This document shows positions 34,768 to 46,723 of a DNA stretch of 64,000 bases, piece by piece; positions within the stretch are counted from its first letter, which is position 1, and each line of letters begins with the position of its first letter. The stretch lies in assembly GCA_963555705.1 (NCBI GenBank), contig OY743171.1, positions 18,909,352 to 18,973,351 on the forward strand, written 5' to 3'. The position numbers and the translations under genes were made by a program. The stretch comes from Ligustrum vulgare (taxonomy: Eukaryota; Streptophyta; Magnoliopsida; Lamiales; Oleaceae). The notes below the pieces were generated by a model. The model saw nothing but the letters and a program-made list of their open reading frames with translations. It had not been told where the DNA came from and made no database searches.

Positions 34768-34976
34768 TATGTATTATTTGTTATTATTTTATTTTCTTAT
34801 TTATTTAAATTATATTTTTGTATTTATTGTAATTTATCTCATGTAATATTTGTTGATATTAGCATAGTTATCTGATAGAACTTAGTTAGTTAGTTTGTTA
34901 GTCATCTTATATATATACATCTTCACAGTTTTAATAAAATGGATTCTTTCATTATATTTCTTCTTTTCTTCTTTTA
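34755..34976 (+). repeat. 3' LTR of the deleted copia
   Basis: 222 bp, highly similar to 33454-33682. It is preceded by the purine tract GAGGGGGCA. Confidence 0.88.
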
Positions 34977-34981
34977 TTCAA

Positions 34982-35334
34982 AACCAACAAGATATCATTA
35001 TTTTGGGTTAATTAATTAGTTATAATTCAGTTTGATTAAAGTATCATTCATTTATTTGCTATAACCTTGTACATTACCTACTTGATTAATTAGTTGAATT
35101 AAGAAATTGTTATATAGGATATTCTTAAAACTCTGCAATGATGGATTTTATAGAATAACCTCAATTAATGCACCGTAGTCCTAAAAAAAAGTAATATTCA
35201 ATGAAAACTTCAAAGAAGAAACATCCCAAGGACCCCAAACAGCAATGCCTAGAAACTCAGAAAAGATGAATATTACAAGTTAGTGAACTTTTCGGGAGCG
35301 ATAGCACCTGTTTGCAAATCTTAAAATTTGGTTT
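34982..35334. other. Host unit B continuation and unassigned sequence
   Basis: Positions 34982-35100 continue the host unit after the copia insertion, with a match to 2540-2640. Positions 35101-35334 have no recognised feature. The second copia LTR starts at 35335. Confidence 0.45.
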
Positions 35335-35529
35335 TGAGAGAATATATGTAAATATTCTTGTAAATCAGTTATATATGGTGTAAATCATTTATATTAGGTT
35401 AGATTAATATTCTATTGTATAGTCAAAGATATTCCTAATTTCTAGCCCAGCTTGCAGTCATAACCTAGCCTGTACTATGTATATTAGGCAACCTGATCAA
35501 TGACAAAACACAAGAATCATATTCCTTCA
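35335..35529 (+). repeat. 5' LTR of the copia element
   Basis: 195 bp, TGAGAGAATATATG to CCTTCA. The first 145 bp match 56773-56917. Confidence 0.88.
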
Positions 35530-35637
35530 TGGTATCAGAGCTGGGTCCTTTTATTCCTTCTTATTTCTCCTAGTCGCATCTTCCTGCCTTCCTGCATCCT
35601 CCTGCCTTCCTGATCTCCATTCTTTTCCGTCATCATC

Positions 35638-36230
35638 ATGGCCGAGCAACAAAAATTCCATCCTGCTGTTGCTGTCTCCAACGTCTTCACCTTCATTAAA
35701 ATCACGTTGGACTTAGAATCCAGCAACTACAATTCTTGGGCAACCTTGTTCAAGAACCATGCTCATGCATACGAAGTGCTGGATCACATTATCCCACCAA
35801 AGAAGCAACCCGCACCATCATCCGAGACACCACCGGTGACTGACCCGGAGCAATGGGCTCGTCTAGATGCGATTGTTCTCCAATGGATTTATGGAACAAT
35901 CTCAATTGATCTTCTTGAGACAGTCCTCGTTGCGGTTGATACGGCTATTGCTGCTTGGAATAGGCTCGCTAAATTGTTCCAGGACAACAAAAACTCAAGG
36001 GTTGTCCACCTTGAAAGCCAATTCTCACAAACTGAACTCACTGCCTTCCCTAATGTCAGCGCCTAATGTACAAAAATCAAAACTCTCGCTGACCAGCTAG
36101 CAAATGTGGGTGCTCCGGTATCAAATGAGAGATTGGTATTACGGTTAACTACAGGCTTGACCAACGCATACAACAGTTTTATCACGTTGATCCAACAAAA
36201 AGATCCCTCTTCCTACCTTTTCTAAGGCCC
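35638..36230 (+). pseudogene. Copia gag, N-terminal part
   Basis: ATG at 35638, MAEQQKFHPAVAVSNVF, then the Retrotran_gag_2-type motifs NYNSWATLFKNH, WIYGTISIDLLETV and VHLESQFSQTEL. A TAA near 36064 interrupts it, followed in the same frame by LADQLANVGAPV and LTTGLTNAYNSF, then another stop near 36222. The start is chosen because it follows the leader by about 100 bases and matches the family N-terminus. Confidence 0.87.
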
Positions 36231-36235
36231 GTTCA

Positions 36236-36715
36236 ATGCTTACATTGGAGGAGATGAGCATGGCTAAGAGGGCGGCACGAGAATCAGGTAGTGCTAGTTT
36301 TTTTGTTGATTCAAATTCCACTGATGAAATTACGGTGAATAATAATGTCCAACAGGGTCAGACCTCTCAGAACCGCAATAATAATAATCAACATGGCAGA
36401 AATAAAGGAAATCGCGGTAGAGGCCAGAATAACAACAATCGTGGGGGTGGCCGAAACTGCGGCGGAGCAGGCCGTGGTAACCAGCAGCCTTCATCTTCCT
36501 GGCCTCACCAGCAGCCTTATGCCTATTCTCCTTGGGCAGCGGCGTGGGCTCCATCTCAATGGTAGCCACCATGCCCATATCCTACTACTCCGTGGCCACA
36601 ACATCGTCCTCTAACTCCCCGTCAGCAAGGAGTTCTCGGGCCATGCCCTACACAAGCCTACCATGCTGCTGCCCCGTCCACCGTAGGATATACTCCTACC
36701 GATATAGAAGCTACA
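36236..36715 (+). pseudogene. Copia gag C-terminal Asn/Gly-rich linker
   Basis: An open frame with TLEEMSMAKRAARESGSASF followed by an Asn/Arg/Gly-rich low-complexity region and Pro/Trp-rich sequence, with a stop near 36563. There is no clear CCHC zinc knuckle. The linker joins gag to the protease. Confidence 0.75.
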
Positions 36716-38552
36716 ATGCATACACTGTCTCTCAGTCCGCCGGATGATCGTTGGTACATGGATACCGGCGCTACTTCTCATATGACCACAAATCAAGGTA
36801 CACTCTCGTCTTATTTTGAATTGAGCAGTAATAATCGTAGCATTGTTGTTGGTAATGGTCATTTAATTCCTATTTGTGGCTATGGAAGCACTTCCCTCTC
36901 CCCGCCTAATTCCCCATTAACCCTAAACAACGTACTACATGCACCTAAACTCATCAAAAATCTCGTTTCTGTTCGAAAGTTCACCACTGATAATCTTGTT
37001 TCTGTTGAGTTTGATCCGTTTGGGTTTTCTGTGAAGGATTTGCGGACGAGGAACCTTCTAATGAGGAGTGAGAGTTCGGGGGATCTTTATCCTATCGTTA
37101 CCAAAAATCGGGCCATCTCATCTTCAACTTTTCCTTCAGCTTTTACAGCTTTGTCACCTAGTATGTGGCATAATCGGCTTGGTCATCCCGGAGCCGCTGT
37201 TCTTAGTTTCCTTGGCAGCAAAAATTTCATAGTTTGTAATAAGGCCCGTAACTCTTTTTGTGCGTCTTGTCCCCTTGGTAAACTTGTTAAGTTTCCATTT
37301 AAGAACTCTTTGTCATTTACTTATTTTCCATTTGATATAATCCATAGTGATCTTTGGACATCACCCGTTTTGAGTTCCTCGGGTCACCGTCATTATGTTT
37401 TATTTCTAGATGATTTTAGTAATTTTCTTTGGACTTATCCCATATCTAAGAAGTCCCAAGTTTATTCCATCTTTCTCAAATTTAAAGCATTAATAAAAAC
37501 TCAATTCAAAAGAGATGTAAAAAATTTCCAATGTGACAATGGTCGGGAGTTTGATAATGTCCCATTCCAAAACTTTTGTGATATAAATGGGATGCAATTC
37601 CGATTCTCTTGCCCCCATACCTCTTCTCAAAATGGCAAAGCGGAGCGAAATATAAAGACTATAATAATATGGTTAGAACTTTGCTTGCACACTCTTCGAT
37701 GCCATCCTCATTTTGGCATCATGCCATTGAAATGGCGACTTACCTCATCAATATTCTTCCTAGCAAAGTCTTGGGTTAAAATTCCCCAACTCAAATTCTC
37801 TACAAGAAAGATCCACTCTACTCTCATCTTCGAGTCTTTGGTTGTCTTTGCTTTCCTCTCTTCCCATCTACCTCAATTAATAAATTGCAAGCGAGATCCA
37901 CCCCGTGTGTGTGTTCTTAGGCTATCCTACCCATCATAAAGGTTACAGGTGTTATGACATTTCAAACAGAAAAATAATCATCTCAAGGCACGTGATTTTT
38001 GACGAAACCCAATTCCCATTCTCAAAAATACACGCACCTTCTTCTTTTGCATATGATTTTTTAGATAATCCATCAACATATCTAATTTCTCAAATGCAAA
38101 TGGATTCTGCTAGTCCAAATAATCAACCTCCAACTGCATCCCTACAGCCTACTAACACCACAAACTCACCTACTGGGCCCAGTCAACCGAGCTCATCTCC
38201 TAGAGTCTATTCTCCCCCCACCTACCCAGCTACTGCCTTTTCCCCAGTGAGCCCAACTACCTCACCGCAGCAAACTGGACAGACTCAGGCCCAATCGCCA
38301 ACCACTACGACTGCTATCCCACATCACTCTAGCCTACATATCCAACGACATTTCAGGCCCAACAGTCCCATGGTCCAGCAAATGGTTACAAGAAGCCAAT
38401 GCGGCATCTTCAAACCAAACCGCAAATACACCAATTTAAATGTCTCGACCACTACCACCATTTCTCCTATCCCCAAAAATCCGGTAAGTGCTCTCCGTAA
38501 CAAAAATTGGAACAATGCTATGTTGGATGAATATAAAGCTCTAATTAAAAAT
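36716..38552 (+). pseudogene. Copia protease and integrase
   Basis: Protease active site WYMDTGATSHMT near 36750. GAG_pre-integrase zinc region with MWHNRLGHPG and FCASCPLGK. Integrase catalytic residues in IHSDLW, CDNGREF and NGKAERN. A one-base deletion near 37660 shifts the frame; the correct reading resumes as [20 protein letters not shown] in the frame 37905-38552. It ends with a Ser/Pro/Thr-rich linker and [15 protein letters not shown] at the CACTA insertion. Confidence 0.9.
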
Positions 38553-38794
38553 CAATAGTACAGAAGCAGGAATACGCGTCGGTTGGAAAACGAAATACGC
38601 GTCGGTTTTAGCGGCAACGCATATGACGCAGACGTGTAAAGTGTTGACTTTAGGCGTCGGTTTACCGACGTCCAAAGTCAGTTTTGGGCGTCGATTCTAA
38701 TTCCTAAAGTTAAAAAAAAAAAAATTAACTTTGGGCGTCGGTTCTAAATTTAGAACCGACGCCCAAACCTTTTTTTTTATTTTTTTCCATTATA

Positions 38795-39075
38795 TGACCT
38801 GCAGTGACCTGGATGTGGCCTGCAGTGAGTCCGGCCACTGCATGTCGTGGCCTGCAATGACCCAGGCCACTGCAGGTCGTGGCCTACAGTGAGCTGTAAT
38901 GACCCAGGCCACTGCAGGTCATGGTCTGCAGTGACCTGGACATGGCCTTCAATGACCCAGGTCACTGCACGTCATGGCTTGCAGTCACCTGGACGTGACT
39001 TGCAATGACCCAGGCCACTGCAGGTCGTGGCCTGCAGTGATCAGGACGTGGCCTGCGATAACCTGAACATGCGCA
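38795..39075 (-). repeat. Minisatellite of CACTA, possibly coding
   Basis: Imperfect tandem repeats of about 55-60 bp built on CAGTGACCTGGACGTGGCC and CACTGCAGGTC. On the minus strand part of it is open (38777-38965) and gives repeated LQWPGSLQ-type peptides. A short relative, two to three units, follows the Ulp1 remnant at 29190-29290, so it may be the variable C-terminal tail of the Ulp1 protein. Confidence 0.75.
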
Positions 39076-39194
39076 TCACCAAATATATATATATAATCGA
39101 CATATACGTAATAAAATTAAATTAACAACAGTTATACTTACAAAATTGTTAATTTAAGATACAAATTAAATATATATATGTAAATGCAAGTTTG

Positions 39195-42100
39195 ATTACG
39201 CTTCGATTTACACAAACCTATGAACGAAGTATTTTGCCCATAAGTTTTGAGTCTCGATTACTTCCTCCGTTGAATAATATTCTTTAAATGCCTACAAACA
39301 ATCAAAATGAATTATTAGTTATTTTTTCATAAAATATAAAGTCATTATTAAAATTCTTATTTTCAATGACTTATACCTTTTCCAACGAAGTAAGTTGAAA
39401 GTGTTCTGTGACTATCTCATACATATTTCTCATAATATAGTAGCCACACTCAGACTCTCCAGGTTGTTGAGGACACTGAAATATTCACATTGAAAAATAA
39501 CAATATTAGTAATCAAACTAAATAAAATATAGAAATAATTCAAAGATTTTTAATAAAGTTTAAATCCGTGTTTTCATACTTTTACGTTTTTCCACGTTGT
39601 ATTGGATTTTGTCCTCATGCCTCCAACTGTTCAATATGTTTTGAAAGCCCTAAAATTTCAATAAATTATATCAACAAGTTACAAAAAAATAATATGACTC
39701 AAATTTCCTACAGAAATTTTGACAGAGTCTCCCCTATAAATTGAACTTATCCAACCTGTAGGGGGACCCTGCTATTCAAAACTATCAACTTCTCAACAAT
39801 CAAAACTCCAAAATCAATTTCACCACAACTCCACAATTATTTCATGAAAAGTTTCCTAACTTACGTGTTCAATATCGGCTTGATATTCAAGTCATGCTTA
39901 GATGCAGCAGCTGAATCTAAGAAGTACACCGTATTATTCTCAGGAGAAATAACTAGCAACATCCAGTGATTCCTACGTATTATGAACGTGTAAATACAAC
40001 TTTAAATATCATATCATTCAAATTAGGTTAAAAATTAGAGAATATCAATGGTCTTACTCCTGAAAATATGGTGCTAGAATGAATTTCTTAGTTTTCATTG
40101 CCTTCATGGTGCTGACCAAGTAATTTATAACACCATTTGCATTTGTTCTTACTGAAACCGATGCAATGTGTGTCAGAGACATGAATCCAATCGATTCAAT
40201 ACCGTATTCCTGACACAACTCATGGAGGTACCTAAAAAATAATAATACCAATAAATAGAAATAAAATAATGATTTAAATTGAAGTTATAATTTTTGATCA
40301 GAAGTCTTACAATGAAAACACTTGTAAGATAGATGTATCCAACCATTGCATCGTAAGCAAGTCGGTGATGTCTCCGACTATAACATAAAAACCATCCTCG
40401 AATGCAAAATTGAACACGGCGGCATCAACATGTACCTGGTAGAAGTCATCACCAACAGGCAATTGAATGACCAGAGTGTGTAATATTTTACAATCATCAC
40501 CCAGATGTTGCAACGTCTCATCGTCAACAATCGCAGGTCGCTGTGTGGATGACATTTCAAAACTTTGGGGTGTTTTTCCTTCTTTCAATTTTTTTGCCTG
40601 TTGTGGTGCCTCTTCCTGCAACAAGATAATTTTTATCATCTTCAGTTGTTATACAAATTTAAAAGAAATTAATATTGACAGAAACTTTTATATAACTAAA
40701 TGTTTGGACCTCTCCAAAAATCACCAACTCCTTGGGCCATTGCAAGAAGCTTCCAATAGCTTCCCCCACTGTGGTGTGGTATTGAGATGGCACTGGAATA
40801 CAAAACGCTTCTTCACCATCGAAAATGTGGTCAATGGATACCTTATCATGATCAGGCCAAAGAGGTTGATGATGCACCACCGTATCGGGTCCGACTAGAT
40901 AAACCATCCCTCTCGCTACTATTTGTTTCTCACCATTAAGACTTATGGCGAGATGACAAGGAGTCGGCTTCTATTGTACAACATCATTGAACATATACGT
41001 TAGCAACTTCCAGTTGAAATAACATAAATAATGATAAAAAATTCTAAATAACTTAACATTAAATACCTGAAGTCCATGAATGGATCTGGATCCACGGAGT
41101 AGCAACTGCTGCGAGTTGGTGGTCGGGGTTGTGGAGTTACGTCCACCTCGGCCTCAACATTTAAGCCCAGGCGCTGGAGGATAGCATTGTATTTAGTCTG
41201 CATACTATGGTAGTCCCTCTGCATAGTATCGAATTTACTCTGCATCTCCGACATGGTCTGATGCCTGACCCGCTCGGCAATACTATCATCCATCTCTGAC
41301 CTGATCATCTCCTTAATATCGTCTACTGAGAGGACCCCACATGAACGTCTAATGTAATCATCAGGTCTGCCGTAAATATCCCTCGTGGTCACATAGACGC
41401 CATACCCCCTCACCCTACCAGGGTGATCCGGCTTACCAATGGCTTCACTTAAAATATCATGATGTCTACTTGCCACAAATGTCCCCTGCGTGGACTGCTC
41501 AACTTTTTCAACCTATTAACAGAAAAAAGGAAACATAAATATAAGTATATATTTAAGTAAATTTGAATTTAAATTATGAAAAAAATAATCATGATATACT
41601 TACAATTTTATCAAACACCCCCCTCATTTTCTCGTTGGGGATGTAATAACTTCCATCTTCTTTCTTTTTAGATCTAGCTCGAATCCAATCTAAACTTCGA
41701 TCCTCACTTACAATTGACGAGCTAATCATGTCGCATGAAGAACTAAAAGACAGTGGGTCACTGACTAGCCACTGTGGCTTCATACCCGCATAACCAGCTG
41801 AGCCCATAAAATGTGGATGCTCATTTCGCAATTGAGCATCCCTGACCTTCTTACTTTTTTCCTGAAATATGTCAACTCAAGTATTTAATTTTCAACTCAA
41901 TAAATCACATGCGTACATTTAAATATATATACCTTAAGCTAACGACTTTACCGTTTCAACAATGGTATTCGATGTTTGTGACCATTCTTTCATGACTTTA
42001 TCTTTGAACCATTTTGCAAATGAACGATTATGTTCATTAATTACCCATCTTTCAACTTTTGAAGGATTCTGCTGCCTTATGATGGACATTTGCTCGTCCA

Positions 42101-42305
42101 AATATGGATTCTGCTGCCTTATGTTTGAATTTCCCCTTGCCTGGTCCGATTGGCCTATGTTTTTCATCGAACTCGATGACATTCACTTCCCAGACCTTCT
42201 TCATGTTTTTGCACATTGTTGGCCATCTAGTCCTTTTGTTGCTGGTAGTACGATGATCATCTGAAGATGATGAAGACTCGGTCATTATATTGAGACTACT
42301 GTAAA
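39195..42305 (-). CDS. CACTA second gene: Transposase_24-like, DUF8039-like and Ulp1 protease
   Basis: Multi-exon gene on the minus strand. First exon from about 42285: KRTRWPTMCKNMKKVWEVN and RPIGPGKGKF, the Transposase_24 start. Then a piece copied from the transposase gene (see 41935-42120). Exon 41873-41589 has SLDWIRARSKKKEDGSYYIP; exon 41518-41065 has ILSEAIGKPDHPGRVRGYGV and a coiled coil. 40975-40700 has FCIPVPSQYHTTVGEAIGSF (DUF8039-like). Ulp1 exons: 40232-40054 with KKFILAPYFQE, 39975-39870 with NHWMLLVI and VYFLDS, 39475-39380 with CPQQPGESECGYY, and 39295-39200. His, Asp, Gln and Cys of a C48 cysteine protease are all visible. Exon ends are approximate. Such proteases cleave SUMO-like conjugates; the role in CACTA elements is unclear. 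Confidence 0.65.
41935..42120 (-). repeat. Duplicated piece of the CACTA transposase inside the second gene
   Basis: Nearly identical to 51168-51345, both on the minus strand, coding SKVERWVINEHNRSFAKWF and KDKVMKEWSQ. At this point the Transposase_24 family normally has its own conserved block, which is missing. The first gene's fragment has therefore been copied into the second. Confidence 0.85.
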
Positions 42306-42448
42306 CGTAACTGCACATATAACAACGTATTAATAAATTATTGTTATCAAAATCAGAAATGAAATTATTAACAACGTATAGATTATATATGAAAAATAAA
42401 AGAAAGTTATAAGCAAAGAATGTGTAAATAAACTCATACAATTAATAA

Positions 42449-42729
42449 TCAGGAACGACGGTCAATCCATAATCCTTCTTCATGATCCCAACGCATATAA
42501 TTTGATTCAATGTTATCTTCCCCTAAAGTTGCACTCCGTTGTATACCAATAGAAAATGGAGGGGTTTCATCAAAGTGATCATAATCTTCTTCATCTACTA
42601 CATCACCAATCCCAACAATGCATCTCTTGCCTTGAAGGACGACTGACCACTTAGTATCAGCAGGATCAAGAACATAAAATACCTGTTTGGCTTGTGATGC
42701 AAGTATGAATGGCTCGTTAAGATAACCCA
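42449..42729 (-). pseudogene. CACTA transposase gene, DUF4216-like C-terminus
   Basis: Continues the transposase gene across the LTR-element insertion. Minus strand: YLNEPFILASQAKQVFYVLD, ADTKWSVVLQGKR, then an acidic tail and a stop at 42449. The piece joins FTMVDFGRLG coded at 50882-50930; one ACCCA (TGGGT on the coding strand) target copy lies on each side. Confidence 0.88.
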
Positions 42730-44455
42730 TGTAGCGACCAAGAATTTTTACGCGATTAATAATTATTTTAATAGAAAATCGTGTCGCTACTATTTCACCC
42801 ATTTTTATTAAGTTAACGCCACGACGTATTCGTATAGCCAAGTCAAGAAATAATCGAGATCGTTCGATTTTAAATTAAATTCCGAATTTCTAAAAATATC
42901 TCCATTCTCTTGATTTAAAGTATATTAAGTCCAAGTACTTAATTCAATGTTATCCCAATATTTATTTATACAAAAATTATTTTTATTATTGAAATTAAGA
43001 AAATATATGCAAGCATGAGAGGTTCCATTATATATAATAATTATGAGAATCTTAATTTAATAAATATGGAAAAGTATATGAATGAATTATATACTCCATT
43101 ATATGTAATCATGAAGAGCATAATATTTGTATAAATATGGAAAAGTATATGAATGAATTATATACTCCATTATATGTAATCATGAAGAGCATAATATTTG
43201 TATAAATATGGAAAAGTATATGAATGAATTATAGACTCCATTATATGTAATCATGAAGAGCATAATATTTGTATAAATATGGAAAAGTATATGAATGGTT
43301 GATAAGATTCCATTATATGTAATCATGAAGAGCATAATATTTGTATAAATATGGAAAAGTATATGAATGGTTGATAAGACTCCATTATATGTAATCATGA
43401 AGAGCATAATATTTGTATAAATATGGAAAAGTATATGAATGGTTGATAAGACTCCATCATATGTAATCATGAAGAGCATAATATTTGTATAAATATGGAA
43501 AAGTATATGAATGGTGCTTTACTTTAAGAAAAGGATGTGTTAAAATTAATAGAATTGAATGATTATGTTTACAATATGCCAACTTTATACATCTATTTAA
43601 ACCCATCTCTTTTACACACAACTCTACACATATACACTTATTTCCAATCTCTTGACAAAATCCACAAGTAAGAGAAATTCAAGGTGGTCAAGAAAGTTTT
43701 GGTCCATTTACTACTACACTTCATTTTAATCTTTTAAAAGGTAAGTATATCTTATGTTTTTATGAAAATTAAGTATGTTGTTATGAAATGTAAGTATATC
43801 TTATGTTTTTATGAAAATTAAGTATGTTGTTATGAAATGTAAGTATATCTTATGTTTTTATGAAAATTAAGTATGTTGTTATGAAAGGTAAATACACCTT
43901 ATGTTTTTATGAAAAGTAAGTATATCTTATGTTTTTATGAAAATGTTTGGATCATTGCTATGAAATCAATCTCACAAGATTGTTATGGGTTCCATATGAT
44001 ATGTTTATGATTATGCTAAGGGGACCGGAGTTTAGTAGCGCTACACATAAGAATTCTTGCCATTTAAGTTCGGTAAAATTCTTGTGTCTCCCTATGTTTA
44101 TGAGTATTTCGATCCTATCCTATGTTATGATGAAAATGATCCATATGCTTTCAAAAGAAAATTTATGCTTGGTATACTTACTGGGATTTTATAAATCTCA
44201 CTCCACGATATTTACCATTTTCAGATAATTGAAGGTTCGAGGCGGTCAGCATGGAAGTGGCAAAAGTGGTTAAGATTGATGAGATAATTATGTTGAACTT
44301 TATGTAAGAAAATTATGTTCTATTTTTCTTCACAAATAAAATTATGGGATTCTAATTATTCTTTTGAATAATTTTACATTACTTTTTAAGTCTCGATAAT
44401 ATGATATGAGTCACTTTTAGTGGCACTCGAATGGTCGAGAATTCGGGTCGTCACA
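42730..44455 (+). repeat. 5' LTR of the LOG-bearing element
   Basis: 1726 bp. It includes about seven tandem copies of a 71-73-bp repeat (about 43060-43510; TATGGAAAAGTATATGAATG, GTAATCATGAAGAGCATAAT) and four copies of an about 53-bp repeat (43740-43960; GTAAGTATATCTTATGTTTT). TATTTAAACCCATC near 43594 is a possible TATA region. The constant 6426-base offset to the 3' LTR shows no net indel. Confidence 0.94.
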
Positions 44456-44470
44456 GTTGGTATCAGAGCA
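44456..44470 (+). promoter_or_regulatory. Primer binding site of the LOG-bearing element
   Basis: GTTGGTATCAGAGC directly follows the 5' LTR; TGGTATCAGAGC is complementary to the initiator Met-tRNA 3' end. Confidence 0.92.
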
Positions 44471-46340
44471 AAGAGTTTTAAAAACGATTCTGTAGATTTT
44501 TGAAATTTTATTTCTTTAAAAATAAAAAAAAAATCACTATTCACGTGAACAGTAAAACGACGTGCTATTCATGATGAACAGTGAACGAAATCACTATTCA
44601 TTATAAAAAAAAAAGTTGAATTTTCACATGTCAAGTATGGTTATGATTTTGAAAAGCATGATGAAATTTGATGTGCGAATTTCAAGGACAAAATTCATTT
44701 TAAGCAAGGGAGTTTGTAATGTCCTGAAAATTTTATGGAATATAATTAGTTAGTGATATGATGTTTATATTGATGTCTTTGATAAATTTCTAGAAGTTCG
44801 GGGACTAAAGGAAAAATAAGATTTGACGATAAATTTTATTTGGGTTAAGTTATTAATTATTGATGGGGAGATAATTACTATATCGATATTGGATTTGTTT
44901 TGAAGACTGTGATTAATTAGGAATTATGATTCAAGAAAATGTTGATTTGGATACAACCACATTAAATTATTGTTGATTAAAGGAAAATAAGATTATATGA
45001 AATATTTTAACTCATCACTCTACTATGTCACTCTCCACGTATTGACTCCTCGAACCAGGTATGTTATATGCTTTGCAAGTCATTTACGATTTTATTAAGA
45101 CATGTTAAGTATGAAATATTCATATGTTATGAATCTTTATGTGTTACACATAATATACATGTCAAGTATGATATAAATTGATAGAAGACTCAATTTTTTT
45201 ATTCTTTTCAATGTAGAATCATGAGACAGAGAGGATATTTATATGAATTTTGGTGCATATTAAGCTTAGTAAGATTGACTCAATTAGAAATTAAGTTGGG
45301 TTGTAACTTTTGCCCAAAATATATGGAATAATATATTAAACAAACAAAATTAATAATGAATTCGTACAATAATTTATCCCTTTATCACTACCTTTGTGTA
45401 AAAACAAGGGAAAAACTGTGGATGGTTATTAGTACTTCCTCTTCAAGTTTCAATTTTCGGTTCAATAATTTATCCCTTTATCACTACCTTTGCTTAAAAG
45501 CAAGGAAAAACTGTGGATGATTATTGGTACCACTCTTCAAGTTTCAATTCTGAAAAAAAAAAAAAAATTCGGAAAGAAAAGAAAGAAAGAGAACGGGTGT
45601 TGAGCATAATGGGAATAATATGACTTAAGAATGATTTTCAAAATAATTGTTGTCCTTGAGTTTAGAAATGATGAACCTTAAATGGACTTTGCATAATTGA
45701 TTTTAGACATGGCACTAAGTATGAGAAGTCAACAGAAATGATTAGAAATATGTTCAGATTATCTATCATTTAGATTTAATGAGAAATAGCGAGCCAATTT
45801 TATGAAGTTTTATGAGATGTTAAGATTATAAGTGATGTGGTTTTAATGAGACTTTTATGAGAAGCATTATGAAGTTAGAGATTTAAAGATTTGGTTATTG
45901 GGAATTAAGTAATGGATATTATGTTGAGTAAGTGATTTATGCCTCTATATTGAAGAGAAATTTATTATGAACTTTGGCCTTGTGATTAAATTTTGGGAAT
46001 ATGATTTATAACTTATAAATATAAGTATGAGTAATCTTTTGAGCCAATTAAGGTATGGAAGGAAGTGATATTGTGATATTTAAAAATATGATTTGAAATT
46101 GTTATGTTGAGGAATTATGAATTGAATTATGGGATATTTTTTGATGATATTAAAGTGTTGGAGTCGTTTTCAATATTTTTAGATCGTTGTGATCAAATGT
46201 GGAGTTATTTATTATTGTGAGTTATGAAGTATGCTTATGGTTTGGGATAAGTCCAAATTACAAGGGAGACTCTGTCCAGAATTTTATCATTTGGAATTAA
46301 GAGCATGATATGATAAGCATCCACTAAAGGAATTAAGGTT
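44471..46340 (+). other. Leader and embedded LTR-like sequence of the LOG-bearing element
   Basis: No coding. At 44675-44714 a degenerate copy of the pol tail plus purine tract (AATTTCAAGGACAAAATTC, AAGCAAGGGAGTT) is followed by TGTAATGTCCTGAAAATT at 44715, which looks like the start of another gypsy LTR. Its 3' end is not found. A hairpin motif shared with other elements lies at about 46235-46295. Two near-identical 75-bp pieces occur at about 45370-45450 and 45465-45545. Confidence 0.6.
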
Positions 46341-46495
46341 AGACATGCAAGTTCATTTACATCACAAACGAGATTTAGTAGATGATAGCAGAGATTTTAT
46401 TATTTTCTCATAAGAGAACACACAAAGAGTCACACTGGAAAAGAAATACATGAAACACGCAAAAGCAAAAGAAAGCAACATGGGAAATTCCTCAA

Positions 46496-46720
46496 ATTGA
46501 GAGATGTGTTTCCGGAGTAGCCGTATCCTACCACCTCTGACCTTTTGAGGAAATAAAGAAACCTTCAAAAAGGTGTGTTTCGAGAGTAAGAATACTCCGT
46601 AATCTACCACCTGGAACCTTTGAGGTACACACAAGATTTAAACATTAAGGAAAATCCTAGGAAATTAGAGGGGTGTCTCGAGAGTAAGAATACTCCGTAC
46701 TCTACCCCCACCTATTCTAA
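46496..46720. repeat. Three tandem repeats downstream of LOG
   Basis: Units of about 85-100 bp at about 46500-46550, 46571-46625 and 46670-46720, each with GTGT-TTCGAGAGTAAGAATACTCCGTA-type sequence and CTACCACC. They begin four bases past the LOG stop on the antisense strand and would form its 3' UTR. GAGTA-AGAA-TACTC can form a small hairpin in units 2 and 3. Confidence 0.75.
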
Positions 46721-46723
46721 GAT

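Larger units (their letters stand above)
33454..34976 (+). mobile_element. Internally deleted Ty1/copia element
   Basis: LTRs at 33454-33682 and 34755-34976, TTCAA duplications at 33449-33453 and 34977-34981, a Met-tRNA primer site TGGTATCAGAGC at 33683, and a purine tract GAGGGGGCA before the 3' LTR. The interior is only about 1.07 kb: gag joined directly to the end of RNase H. The LTR termini appear to be TATTGGG and CTTTTA, not the usual TG and CA. Confidence 0.9.

Noticed and set aside
43180..43479. 99-residue membrane-like ORF (also 49606-49905)
   Set aside because: It is a translation of the LTR tandem repeat; the peptide repeats with the DNA.
43060..43510. CRISPR-like array
   Set aside because: The repeats are directly adjacent 71-73-bp tandem units with no unique spacers, in a plant LTR.
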